From Amycolatopsis aidingensis (GTDB taxonomy: Bacteria > Actinomycetota > Actinomycetes > Mycobacteriales > Pseudonocardiaceae): 64,000 nucleotides of DNA. The notes beneath the pieces were generated by a model. The model saw only the letters and a list, made by a program, of their open reading frames with translations. It searched no databases and had not been told where the DNA came from. The stretch covers positions 5,120,001-5,184,000 of the forward strand of contig NZ_CP076538.1 of assembly GCF_018885265.1 (NCBI RefSeq), given 5' to 3'. This document shows, in pieces, positions 27,996 through 36,095 of this stretch (positions are counted from its first letter, which is position 1; every line of letters starts with the position of its first letter). The position numbers were made by a program, and so were the translations under genes.

Positions 27996-29786
27996 GTGGA
28001 CGAGATGTTGGAGTTCCGCCTGCTCGGCCCACTGGAGGTGCTCGCGCAGGCGGAGCCGGTGCCGATCGGCGGGCTACGGCAACGCGTGGTGCTGACCATG
28101 CTGCTGCTGAATGCCGGCCGGGTGGTGTCGGTGGACAAGCTGGCCGAGACCGTCTGGGGCGCATCGCGGCCCTCGACCAGCCGGACCCAGGTGGCGATCT
28201 GCGTGTCCGCGCTGCGCAAGGCGTTCCGGGCGCACGGGGTGCGGGGAGAGGTGATCGAGACCGCCGCACCAGGGTATGTGCTGCGCCCGGAAGGGCACCG
28301 GGTGGACACCCTGGTGTTCGAGGAGCTGGTGACCAGGGCACGGGCGGAGGCGCGGCAGAACCGGGCCGCCGAGGCCGTGCGCTGCTTCGGCTCGGCACTG
28401 GCCCTGCGGCGTGGCCCGGTGCTGTCCAATGTCACCGGGCTCGCCCTGGAAGAGGCGGCCGAACTGATCGAGGAGAGCCTGCTGACCGCCTATGAGGAGC
28501 AGGTCGAGCTGCGGCTGGAGCTGGGCGAGCATCGCTCGCTGGTCACCGGGCTGGCCGCGGCGGTTGAGAAGTACCCGCTGCGGGACCGGCTGCACGGCTC
28601 GCTGATGACGGCGCAGTACCGGTCCGGGCGGCGGGTAGCGGCACTGGAGACCTTCGCCCGCTGCCGCCGCCGGTGGGTCGAGGAGCTGGGCCTGGAACCG
28701 AGCGTGCAGTTACGGCGGTTGCACGAACGCATCCTGCGCGACGAGGAGAGCCCGCCCGCCCAGCGGCCCCCGGCCCAGTTGCCCGCCGCCACGCAGGCGT
28801 TCACCGGGCGGGCCGGGGAGCTGGCGGCACTGGACCGGCTGGCGGCCTGCGGCGGGCCGGGCGGCGCGCCACCGCTGGGGTTGCTGGTGGGCGGCGTCGG
28901 GGTGGGCAAGACCGCGCTGGCGGTGTGGTGGGGGCAGCACCGGGCCGACCGGTTCCCGGACGGCCAGCTGTTCGTGGACCTGCACGGGCACGATCCGCAT
29001 CGCGCGCCTGCCGACCCGAGTGCGGTGCTGGCCCGGCTGCTGCGTGCCCTCGGGGTGCCCGCGGACCAGGTGCCGCGCCCAGCCGAACGGGCCGGGCTGT
29101 TCCGCACGATGCTGGCTCGCAGGCGGATGCTGCTGGTGCTGGACGACGCAAGGGACGCCGCGCAGGTGTGGCCGTTGCTGCCGAACACCGCTAGCTGCCA
29201 GGTACTGGTGACCTCCCGCGACCCACTGCGCGAGCTGGTGGCCCGCTGCGGGACCGTGCCGCTGCGGCTGGACAGCCTGCGTGCGGACGAGGCCGTGGCG
29301 CTGGTGCGCGGGATCGTCGGCGAGGCCAGGATCGCGCGGGAACCCGACGCGGTGACCCAGCTGGTCGAGCTGTGCGGGCGGCTGCCGGGGGCGCTGCTGG
29401 CGGCCGCCGCGCATCTGGCCAGCAAGCCGCACTGGGACGTACCGAGGATGGTGCGTGAGCTGTGCCGGCCGCGGCACCGGCTGGCCGGGCTGGGCGGCGC
29501 GGGGCAGCGGCTGCGCGACGGGCTGGCCGCCAGCGCGCGCAGGCTGGACCCCGCGGCCGCGCATCTGTACCGGGCACTGGGCGAGCTGCCCACCCCGGAA
29601 CTGACCTGCTGGACCGCGGAGACGCTGCTGAGCTGCCCCGCACCGGACGCCGACGACGTGCTCGAGCGTCTTGTCGACGCGCACCTGCTGGAACCGGCGG
29701 GTTCCGACGCCGAGGGCGGGACCCGCTACCGGCTGCCCAGCCTGCCCCATGCCTACGCGGCCGAACTGGCCACCGCAGGCCCATGA
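27996..29786 (+). CDS. SARP-family cluster activator (BTAD plus NB-ARC), NocR-like
   Basis: A 596-aa AfsR/DnrI-type activator. Residues 4-100 are the OmpR-like winged helix (FRLLGPLEVLAQAEPVPIGG, VSVDKLAETVWG, VAICVSALRKAFRAHG, APGYVLRPEGHRVD). The BTAD domain (about 105-250) follows (FEELVTRARAEARQ, ALALRRGPVL, YPLRDRLHGSLMTAQYRSGRR, LGLEPSVQLRRLHERIL). The NB-ARC P-loop is LLVGGVGVGKTALAVWW, with LLVLDDARDA as Walker B. It lacks the TPR tail of full AfsR. The GTG at 27996 (behind GGGGGA) is preferred over the ATG at 28005. It probably activates the nocardicin-type promoters through the heptamer repeats at 33400, 46402 and 46435. Confidence 0.9.
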   Translation: MDEMLEFRLLGPLEVLAQAEPVPIGGLRQRVVLTMLLLNAGRVVSVDKLAETVWGASRPSTSRTQVAICVSALRKAFRAHGVRGEVIETAAPGYVLRPEGHRVDTLVFEELVTRARAEARQNRAAEAVRCFGSALALRRGPVLSNVTGLALEEAAELIEESLLTAYEEQVELRLELGEHRSLVTGLAAAVEKYPLRDRLHGSLMTAQYRSGRRVAALETFARCRRRWVEELGLEPSVQLRRLHERILRDEESPPAQRPPAQLPAATQAFTGRAGELAALDRLAACGGPGGAPPLGLLVGGVGVGKTALAVWWGQHRADRFPDGQLFVDLHGHDPHRAPADPSAVLARLLRALGVPADQVPRPAERAGLFRTMLARRRMLLVLDDARDAAQVWPLLPNTASCQVLVTSRDPLRELVARCGTVPLRLDSLRADEAVALVRGIVGEARIAREPDAVTQLVELCGRLPGALLAAAAHLASKPHWDVPRMVRELCRPRHRLAGLGGAGQRLRDGLAASARRLDPAAAHLYRALGELPTPELTCWTAETLLSCPAPDADDVLERLVDAHLLEPAGSDAEGGTRYRLPSLPHAYAAELATAGP

Positions 29787-29818
29787 CCCGAAACCGGCTC
29801 GACGGGAGAGGAAACCCA

Positions 29819-31015
29819 GTGACCACAGTCGAAGCGTGCCCCTACCCCTTCAGCGACCCGGTCCGCCTCGACCTGCACCCGCGCTACGCCGAGCTGCGCG
29901 CCGAGCGGCCCGCGATGCGGGTGCGGTTGCCGTACGGCTCGGAATGCTGGCTGGTGACCCGGTACGAGGACGTCAAGACCGTGCTCGCCGACAACCGGTT
30001 CAGCCGGGCGCGCGCGGCGGGAAGGGAAGACACCCCGCGGGTCACCCCGGAGGCCGCGCCTGCCGGATCGATCCTGAGCATGGACCCGCCCGAGCACAGC
30101 AGGCTGCGCAGGCTGATCGCGCGGGCCTTCACCTCCCGGCGGGTCCGCGAGTTCCGGCCGCGCACCCAGGAGATCGTGGACGGCCTGCTGGACGAGATCG
30201 AGCGCACCGGGCCGCCTGCCGACCTGGTGGAGAGCCTGGCGCTGCCGTTGCCGGTTTCGGTGATCTCGCAGATGCTCGGCGTTCCCCCGGACGAGCACCA
30301 CCGGTTCCGGGACTTCTCCGCCATGGTGTTGTCCACCACCACGCACACCCGCGAGGAGGTGGTGGCCGCGCGGGCGGCGCTGGAGGAGTACCTGGCCGAG
30401 CTGGCCGAGCAGCGCAGGCGGCAGCCCGGCGAGGACCTGATCAGCGCGCTGGTTGCCGCGCATGACGATGACAAGCTCACCGACAAGGAGCTGACCCAGA
30501 CCGGGATCACCCTGCTGGTCGGCGGGCACGAGTCGACCGCGAGCCAGTTCGCCAGCTCGGTGTACCTGCTGCTCTCCCGGCCCGAGCAGTGGGCGCTGCT
30601 GCGGGAGAACCCGGAACTGGTGCCCTCGGCGGTGGAGGAACTGCTGCGCTACATCCCGCTCGGTTCCGGCGGGGCGTTCGCCCGGATCGCCACCGAGGAC
30701 ATCGAGCTGGGCGGCGTGCTGGTCCGGGCGGGCGAGGCCGTGGTGGCCAGCACCAACTCGGCCAACCGGGACGAGCAGATGTTCGCCGATCCGGAGGAGC
30801 TGGACCTCGCCCGCGCGGACAACCCGCACCTGGCCTTCGGCAGCGGGGTGCATGTCTGCCTCGGGGCGCAGCTGGCGCGGGGCGAGCTCCAGGTCGCGCT
30901 GGGCTCGCTGCTGTCCCGCTTCCCCGGATTGCGGCTGGCGCAGCCCGCCGAGGAGGTGCCGTGGAAGGAGGGCACGCTGCTGCGCTCGCCGCGGAGCCTC
31001 CCGGTCACCTGGTGA
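29819..31015 (+). CDS. Cytochrome P450, NocL-like (amine-to-oxime oxidation)
   Basis: A 398-aa soluble bacterial P450. It shows the I-helix ITLLVGGHESTAS, the K-helix ExxR in AVEELLRY, the PERF-region equivalent DPEELDLARADN, and the heme loop FGSGVHVCLGAQLAR with ligand Cys347. In the nocardicin pathway NocL oxidises the N-terminal Hpg amine to the oxime of nocardicin A. Position behind the SARP gene and beside esterase, NocJ-like and MbtH genes supports that role. GTG start with GAGAGGAAA upstream, 32 nt after the SARP stop. Convergent with the esterase with no gap. Confidence 0.9.
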   Translation: MTTVEACPYPFSDPVRLDLHPRYAELRAERPAMRVRLPYGSECWLVTRYEDVKTVLADNRFSRARAAGREDTPRVTPEAAPAGSILSMDPPEHSRLRRLIARAFTSRRVREFRPRTQEIVDGLLDEIERTGPPADLVESLALPLPVSVISQMLGVPPDEHHRFRDFSAMVLSTTTHTREEVVAARAALEEYLAELAEQRRRQPGEDLISALVAAHDDDKLTDKELTQTGITLLVGGHESTASQFASSVYLLLSRPEQWALLRENPELVPSAVEELLRYIPLGSGGAFARIATEDIELGGVLVRAGEAVVASTNSANRDEQMFADPEELDLARADNPHLAFGSGVHVCLGAQLARGELQVALGSLLSRFPGLRLAQPAEEVPWKEGTLLRSPRSLPVTW

Positions 31016-32098
31016 TCAGCTGCGGCTGTGCACCAGGAAGTCGAGCACCGTCTCGGCTGCGGACAGCTGCCCGCTGGTCGCCCCGACCGTGCGGGCCGGG
31101 CTGCGGAAGTCCCCGCCCGGCCAGGTGTGCCCGCCGCCGTGCACGATGACGGACACCACCTGTAGCCCGGTGCCGGGGTTGGTCCAGGTGTCCCTGCTGA
31201 CCGAGGTGCCATCGGCCGGCGCAGTGGCGGGCAGGTCCTCGTGCCGGTGCCGACTGGCCCCGCCGGCCTCCCGGAAGGCCGCCACGGTCTCGGCGGTGGA
31301 CTGGGTCGGCATGGGCGGTTCCTTGCCGATCTCCGGGGTCCGCTCCGGGACACCGGCCAGTCCCCCGATGGGGCGCAGCGGGTCGGCGTCCCCGTAGATG
31401 GACAGCACCGGGATCGGACCACGCGGCCGCACCGGGGCCGGTGGGCCCGCCAGCTGGCCCGCAACGGACGCGGCGGCGGCGAACCAGCCGGGACGTTCCG
31501 CGGCCAGCCGCAGGGCCATCGCCCCGCCCTCGGAGAACCCGGCCACGTACACATGGTCGGGGTCCACTCCGGCAGTGCGGATCAGCTCGTCGATCACCGC
31601 GCCTGCGAAGTCCACATCGGACTCAGGGTCCGGGCGCAGCCGGGTGGGCCGGGGCGCGGCCGCCCAGCCCTCGTGCCGCCCCTCCAGGTAGGCCACGGCC
31701 ACCCCGCGGGCGTCGGCGGCCTCGTTCAGCCCGCTGTAGCGCTCCATCCGCGCGGCTGAGCCGCCCTTGCCGTGCAGCACCAGCAGCAGCGGCCAGCCCG
31801 CGCCCTCGGCCGGCAGGCCGGAGATGTGCAGCCGGTAGCTCCGGGAGGTTCCGGCGAGGGTGATCTCCCGGACCTCGGTGGCGGCGTCGGTGACCACCCG
31901 GCGCTGGGCCGGGGTGGTGCCACCATCGGCCAGCGGCGTGACCGCGGAGGACACGGCGGGGCGTTGCGGGGACGGCTGCTCCGGCGCGGAACACCCGCCC
32001 AGCAACACGGCGAGGATGACGGCGAGCACGCGCCACCACGGCGTCCGGCGCCGGGGGCCGGGCACGTCCGGCCCGGTCGCACACTGCGGGGCAAGCAC
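31016..32098 (-). CDS. Lipoprotein esterase, PHB depolymerase/LpqC family (NocK-like)
   Basis: A 360-aa serine esterase predicted to be a lipoprotein: TPWWRVLAVILAVLLGGCSA gives a lipobox with Cys36, after an unusually long n-region. The alpha/beta-hydrolase core has LLLVLHGKGGSA (oxyanion strand), the nucleophile elbow VYVAGFSEGGAMAL, IYGDADPLRP (Asp) and VIVHGGGHTWPGG (His), all typical of polyhydroxybutyrate-depolymerase/feruloyl-esterase proteins. Adjacent to the NocJ-like gene with no gap (same operon). I recall a hydrolase, NocK, of unclear role in the nocardicin cluster; orthology is inferred from position. Confidence 0.85.
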   Translation of the reverse strand: MLAPQCATGPDVPGPRRRTPWWRVLAVILAVLLGGCSAPEQPSPQRPAVSSAVTPLADGGTTPAQRRVVTDAATEVREITLAGTSRSYRLHISGLPAEGAGWPLLLVLHGKGGSAARMERYSGLNEAADARGVAVAYLEGRHEGWAAAPRPTRLRPDPESDVDFAGAVIDELIRTAGVDPDHVYVAGFSEGGAMALRLAAERPGWFAAAASVAGQLAGPPAPVRPRGPIPVLSIYGDADPLRPIGGLAGVPERTPEIGKEPPMPTQSTAETVAAFREAGGASRHRHEDLPATAPADGTSVSRDTWTNPGTGLQVVSVIVHGGGHTWPGGDFRSPARTVGATSGQLSAAETVLDFLVHSRS

Positions 32099-33133
32099 TC
32101 AGTCAAGGTAGCGGGCGAGGTCCGGATGGACCGCTCCCGACGCGCCCGGTTCAGCCTCCCGGGTGTTACCGGTGTGCCAGAACAGCAACGTGCCCTCGTC
32201 CCCGTCTTCGTCCTCGCCCTTGGTATCGGCGTTGGCGTCTGCGAGGAACCGGGCGAAGGCCTTGGCCCCGTAGCACTCGTCCACCCGCACCCCGGCCGAG
32301 TCGTGCAGCAGGCTCGCCGCGCGGGTGGCCCGCGGGCCTGGCACGCCGTAGGGCGCGCCCGCGCACCCGTCCACCTGCCGGATCTGCTCCGGGCGCACCG
32401 CCCGGTCGCCGCCCCCGAGCGCGGCCGCCACCGCGCGGGCCCGCTCCAGCGGGCCGGGACCGGTGACCGAGGGATCGCCCACCACGTCCACGGCGACCAC
32501 GCGGAACGGCAGCCCGGACAGCGCCAGCCCGGCGGCGATCCCGGCGGCGGTGAGGGTGGAGGCCGCAGGCAGGTACACCCGCAGCGGGGTGGGCAGGTCC
32601 AGCGCGCTGGCCTGCTCGGCCAGCTCCCGGCCTGCCAGTGCGTGCGCGATCCCGGCCACCGGGTCCGCGCCGCCGAACGGGATCACGTGCGGCCGTTCAC
32701 CCCGGCTGCCCAGTTCGGCCAGCGCGGCGCGATGGCGTTCCCGGGAAGGGTGCACCGAGACCCCGGTGGGCACCGGCTCCAGCCGCGCGCCCGCGGCCAG
32801 CGCCAGCCGCAGGTTGCGGGTCACCAGCCGCCCCGGTTCCTGGGGCAGGACCAGTGCGGTGACCGCAAGGCCCAGCCGGGCCGCGTGCACCGCGGTGGCC
32901 GCGACGTGGTTGGAACCCACGGTGCCCGCGGTGAGGATGGTGGTGGCCCCGGCCGCCGTCGCGGCGCCGAGGGTGAACTCCAGCGCCCTGGCCTTGCAGC
33001 CACCGAAGGCCGGGGAGTTCTCGTCATCGCGCTTGACATACGCCAGGCGGCGGGTCAGCCCGGTGAGTGGTTGCAGCCGGGTCGGTGTGGTGACAAGGGA
33101 CACCCGCGGCCGGTCCCCCGCGGGCTCGGTCAA
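32099..33133 (-). CDS. PLP-dependent epimerase of the ACC deaminase/D-cysteine desulfhydrase family, NocJ-like
   Basis: A 344-aa fold-type II PLP enzyme. Lys47 in the FGGCKARALEF segment is the likely Schiff-base lysine; AGTVGSNHVAATAVHAARLG binds the cofactor phosphate, and LFWHTGNT lies near the C-terminus. In nocardicin biosynthesis NocJ, an ACC-deaminase homologue, epimerises the homoserine-ether side chain (isonocardicin C to nocardicin C), which fits this neighbourhood. The TTG at 33133 overlaps the MbtH stop (TTGA) and explains the short N-terminus; GTG 33 nt further on is an alternative start. No ethylene or cysteine genes are nearby. Confidence 0.88.
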   Translation of the reverse strand: MTEPAGDRPRVSLVTTPTRLQPLTGLTRRLAYVKRDDENSPAFGGCKARALEFTLGAATAAGATTILTAGTVGSNHVAATAVHAARLGLAVTALVLPQEPGRLVTRNLRLALAAGARLEPVPTGVSVHPSRERHRAALAELGSRGERPHVIPFGGADPVAGIAHALAGRELAEQASALDLPTPLRVYLPAASTLTAAGIAAGLALSGLPFRVVAVDVVGDPSVTGPGPLERARAVAAALGGGDRAVRPEQIRQVDGCAGAPYGVPGPRATRAASLLHDSAGVRVDECYGAKAFARFLADANADTKGEDEDGDEGTLLFWHTGNTREAEPGASGAVHPDLARYLD

Positions 33134-33354
33134 ACCCGCTCCCGCGCCGCCGCCGCGCTCAGGGTCTCGCGCAGGCTGCGCGGGCGCATATCCGTCCAAT
33201 GCTGTTCGATCCAGTCCAGGCAGTGCTGTTTCCGGCCGCGCTGCCCCACGGTGCGCCAGCCGTCCGGGACCGGCCGGGCGACGGGCCAGATCGAGTACTG
33301 CTCCTCCTGGTTGACCACGACCTCGTATTCGGTTTCCTCGTTCTCACCCGACAC
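33130..33354 (-). CDS. MbtH-like protein (NocI-like)
   Basis: A 74-aa NRPS chaperone that binds adenylation domains and is needed for their activity. It contains the family signature: VVVNQEEQYSIWP, PVPDGWRTVG and CLDWIEQHWTDMRPRSLRE. GTG at 33354 is chosen because GGAGGT lies 7-12 nt upstream; upstream in-frame codons lack a ribosome site. The stop overlaps the NocJ-like start (TTGA). It is first in the mbtH-nocJ-esterase operon, transcribed from a TACAAT promoter with SARP-type heptamers. The two NRPSs that need it are 13 kb away. Confidence 0.93.
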   Translation of the reverse strand: MSGENEETEYEVVVNQEEQYSIWPVARPVPDGWRTVGQRGRKQHCLDWIEQHWTDMRPRSLRETLSAAAARERV

Positions 33355-33384
33355 GAAAATACCTCCACACACATTTTTGCTCAC

Positions 33385-33417
33385 ATTGTAGCGACTCGTC
33401 TTTTTGTTTCGTTATTG
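33385..33417 (-). promoter_or_regulatory. SARP-type promoter of the mbtH operon
   Basis: On the minus strand, CAATAAC (33417-33411), a 4-nt gap, CAAAAAG (33406-33400), 9 nt, then TACAAT (33390-33385) as -10. Direct heptamers at 11-bp pitch placed 8-9 nt before the -10 are the defining layout of SARP operators. The same layout and a similar heptamer occur at the hmaS and nocA promoters. Confidence 0.65.
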
Positions 33418-33455
33418 ATTGCGGATAATGTTCTTCCGGCGATATTGTCGCGGCC

Positions 33456-34712
33456 ATGTCGATCACCCGGGGCGCGCAGCGGCTCGGACTCCCCCAGATG
33501 CGCGGGCTGCACCGGCTGGCGATCGGCGCCGCGGTGGACAGCCTTGGCAGCGGGATCTTCATCCCGTTCACCATCCCGTACTTCCTCATCGTCACCGATC
33601 TGGACCTGGTCAGCATCGGCACCGCGCTCTCGATCGCGGCGCTGGCAGGCGTTCCGGCGGGGATGATGGCCGGCCCGCTGGTGGACCGGCTGGGTGCGAC
33701 GACCGTGGTGGTCGGGTCGAACCTGCTGCACAGCATCGGTTTCCTCGGCTACCTCTTCGTGGACACTCCGTGGCAGCTGGCGCTGGTCGCCGCGCTGATC
33801 TACTGGGCCGACGGGGCCTGGCTACCGGCCCAGGGGACACTCGTGGTCGAACTGGTCGGGCTGGACCAGCAGCCACGCTGGTTCGCGCTGATCCGCTCCA
33901 CACGCAACGCCGCGCTCGGGCTCGGCGGGATCATCGCCGCCTCGGTCGTCGGCTTCGGCGACGCGGGCTACCAGGCGCTGGCGGCAGGCAACGCGGTGAG
34001 CTACCTGCTGGTGGCCGTGCTCATCGGCAGCTGGCCGAAGGCGCGGGCCCGCGCGGGCAGGCGGGCCGCGGTGTCCCGGCCACGCCCGGCAGGCGGATAT
34101 CGCCAGGTGCTGCGGGACCGGCCGTTCACCCTGGTGGTGCTGGCCAACGGATTCTTCGTGCTCGCCATCTTCGCGATCATCCTGCTGATCCCCGCCTATG
34201 TCGGCGTGACCATGCCCGAGCTCGCCTGGCTGCCAGGGGCGCTCTACACGGTCAACACGGTGCTGGTGGTGCTGGCGCAGCCGCCGGTGGTGCGCTGGAC
34301 CGAGCGGCGGGCGGAGACCGGGGTACTCCGGCTGGCCGCGCTGGTGTGGATCGCCTGCTTCGGTGTGCTGGCGGTGTCGGCGCTACTGGCCCCGCCGATG
34401 GCCGTGCTCGTGGTGTTCGCCGGAGTGGTGGTGTTCACCGCCGCGGAGCTGCTGTTCGCCCCCACCAGCGCGGCCTTCGCCGCCCGGCTGGCCCCGCCCG
34501 CCCTGCGCGGGCGCTACCTCGGCACGCATCAGCTGTCCTGGGGAACGGCGACCGTGGTGGCCCCGCTGCTGTTCACCAGCCTGCTCTCACTCGGCCCGGT
34601 GTGGCCGTGGCTGGCGCTGATCGCCATCTGCGGCACCGGCTGGCTGCTGATCGGCGTGGCGGGCCGCAGGCTGGGAACCCGCCCCCGGCAGCACGAAACC
34701 GAGCCGGCCTGA
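33456..34712 (+). CDS. MFS transporter, probable beta-lactam exporter (NocH-like)
   Basis: A 418-aa major facilitator with about 12 hydrophobic helices. It resembles drug efflux proteins: GLHRLAIGAAVDSLGSGIFIPFTIPYFL (helix 1), GVPAGMMAGPLVDRLGA (MFS motif A-like loop) and STRNAALGLGGIIAAS (helix 5 antiporter-like). The central cytoplasmic loop (WPKARARAGRRAAVS) is basic. It is divergent from the mbtH operon. A pump is expected in a nocardicin-type cluster and this is the only one in the window, so export of the product is the likely role. Confidence 0.87.
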   Translation: MSITRGAQRLGLPQMRGLHRLAIGAAVDSLGSGIFIPFTIPYFLIVTDLDLVSIGTALSIAALAGVPAGMMAGPLVDRLGATTVVVGSNLLHSIGFLGYLFVDTPWQLALVAALIYWADGAWLPAQGTLVVELVGLDQQPRWFALIRSTRNAALGLGGIIAASVVGFGDAGYQALAAGNAVSYLLVAVLIGSWPKARARAGRRAAVSRPRPAGGYRQVLRDRPFTLVVLANGFFVLAIFAIILLIPAYVGVTMPELAWLPGALYTVNTVLVVLAQPPVVRWTERRAETGVLRLAALVWIACFGVLAVSALLAPPMAVLVVFAGVVVFTAAELLFAPTSAAFAARLAPPALRGRYLGTHQLSWGTATVVAPLLFTSLLSLGPVWPWLALIAICGTGWLLIGVAGRRLGTRPRQHETEPA

Positions 34713-34809
34713 GCACTCGCCGTTGCGCGGTGCTCTTAGACTCGTTTCACGGTGTGTGGCCGGTTGTGCAATCTCGGCGACGGCACCGCGGCCTCGAGGA
34801 GGGCTGAGA

Positions 34810-35118
34810 ATGACCACCGTGCCCGACCCGCTGCTGGACGACAATCCGTTGTCCAGCGCCCAGATCCGCTATTGCGTGCGTGTTCCAGCGGCTTCGGCGA
34901 CGCCGGGACCACAGGAAACCCGGCCGTTCGGGCTACTGTTCGCCCAGGCCAGGCCGACTCCGACGGTCAGGTCGTATTCGTACTGCCACGAGTTGCAGGT
35001 CGCCGTTGGCGATGACGGGGTGCCACTCATCGAGATGATGGGAAAGGAGTGGGAGTCCAAATCCTCCACCGACGGGGACGAGGGCCCGGAGGAGAACTGG
35101 GGCTGGGAAGAGAAATGA
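34810..35118 (+). CDS. Graspetide precursor (ATP-grasp-modified RiPP, GRASP_targ family)
   Basis: A 102-aa precursor. The leader carries PFGLLFAQA (residues 39-47) and SYCHELQVAVGDDGVPLIEM, matching the conserved RPFGLRFA and YDxELQ-DG signatures of putative ATP-grasp-target peptides. The last 24 residues (from GKEWE) form the likely core: Ser-Ser-Thr hydroxyl donors followed by a run of Asp and Glu and a GPEENWGW segment, as expected for side-chain ester rings. GAGGAGG lies upstream of the ATG at 34810. The stop overlaps the ATP-grasp start (ATGA). Modified by the two enzymes that follow. Confidence 0.85.
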   Translation: MTTVPDPLLDDNPLSSAQIRYCVRVPAASATPGPQETRPFGLLFAQARPTPTVRSYSYCHELQVAVGDDGVPLIEMMGKEWESKSSTDGDEGPEENWGWEEK

Positions 35119-36095
35119 CTCCGAACACCGTGGTGATCTTCGCCCAGGAGGCGGACGCCCCGGTGGACGCGGTGGTGCGGACGCTCACCGGGCGGGGTGT
35201 CGCGGTGTTCCGCGTCGACACGAGCTGGTTTCCCAGCCAGCTCGCGCTCGACGCCCACCTCGACGACGCCGGCCGGTGGGCAGGTGCGCTGTCCACCGAG
35301 CACCGTAGCGTCGATCTCTCCGACATCCGGTCGATCTGGTATCGCGATCCGGCTGCGTTTCGCTTCCCGACCGGGCTGACCGAGGTGGAACGCGCCTATG
35401 CCCACCGGGAGGCCCGGCTCGGGCTCGGTGGTGTGCTGGCCGCGCTGCCTGTCCTGTGGTGCAACCATCCGAATCGGACCGCGGACGCGGTGTTCAAGCC
35501 CCTGCAGCTGGCGACTGCGGCGGCCAGCGGCCTGTCGGTACAGCCGACGATGGTGACCAACAGCCCCGACGCCGCGGCCCGGTTCGCCACCGAGCAAGGC
35601 GTGGACAACACGATCTGCAAGTCATTCGGCCCGAACACCATCACTGAGGGCGGCGCGCTTAAGGTCGCATTCGCCCGCCGTCTCGATGACGCGGACCTCA
35701 CAAGCGTGGGGTCAGTCGCCTCGACCGCGACCCAGCTGCAGCGATGGGTCGACAAGGCCCACGAAGCCCGCGTCGTGGTGGTCGGTGAGGCGGTGTTCAC
35801 CATCCTGATCAAGGCGGGCTCCCCGGCCGGCCATGTCGACTGGCGGGCCGACTTCGAGTCGCTGACCTACCGCCTGGTCGATACCCCGCCGCAGATCGCC
35901 GACAGAGTGCGCACCTATACGAAGACGCTCGGCCTGACCTATGCCGCGCTGGACTTCGCGATCGAGAAAGACACGGACCGCTGGGTGTTCTTGGAAAGCA
36001 ACAGCAACGGGCAGTATGGATGGCTGGAAGCCCAGACCGGGGCGCCGATCACCCACGCCATCGCCAATCTGCTAGCCGGAGGAGACTGCCCGTGA
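35115..36095 (+). CDS. ATP-grasp ribosomal peptide maturase (graspetide synthetase)
   Basis: A 326-aa macrolactone/lactam-forming ligase of the SAV_5884/MvdD type. It phosphorylates Glu/Asp side chains of the core peptide so that Ser/Thr hydroxyls can close ester rings. Landmarks are the N-terminal VVIFAQEADAPVDAVVRTLTGRGVAVFRVDTSWFP and SIWYRDPAAFRFP (typical of this group), NHPNRTADAVFKPLQLATA, ICKSFGP (ATP Lys), and the Mg-binding end DFAIEKDTDRWVFLESNSNGQYGWLE. The start is inferred from the 4-nt overlap with the precursor and GGGAAGAG upstream. Followed by the methyltransferase with a GTGA overlap. Confidence 0.92.
   Translation: MTPNTVVIFAQEADAPVDAVVRTLTGRGVAVFRVDTSWFPSQLALDAHLDDAGRWAGALSTEHRSVDLSDIRSIWYRDPAAFRFPTGLTEVERAYAHREARLGLGGVLAALPVLWCNHPNRTADAVFKPLQLATAAASGLSVQPTMVTNSPDAAARFATEQGVDNTICKSFGPNTITEGGALKVAFARRLDDADLTSVGSVASTATQLQRWVDKAHEARVVVVGEAVFTILIKAGSPAGHVDWRADFESLTYRLVDTPPQIADRVRTYTKTLGLTYAALDFAIEKDTDRWVFLESNSNGQYGWLEAQTGAPITHAIANLLAGGDCP

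Noticed and set aside
31772..33391. 539-codon plus-strand open frame opposite the esterase and epimerase
   Set aside because: Opposite strand carries lipobox, catalytic triad and PLP motifs; the plus-strand translation is His/Arg/Gly-rich without any motif.
34723..34809. Longer N-terminus for the graspetide precursor
   Set aside because: The upstream in-frame extension has no ribosome site, whereas the ATG at 34810 has GAGGAGG and fits the family start.
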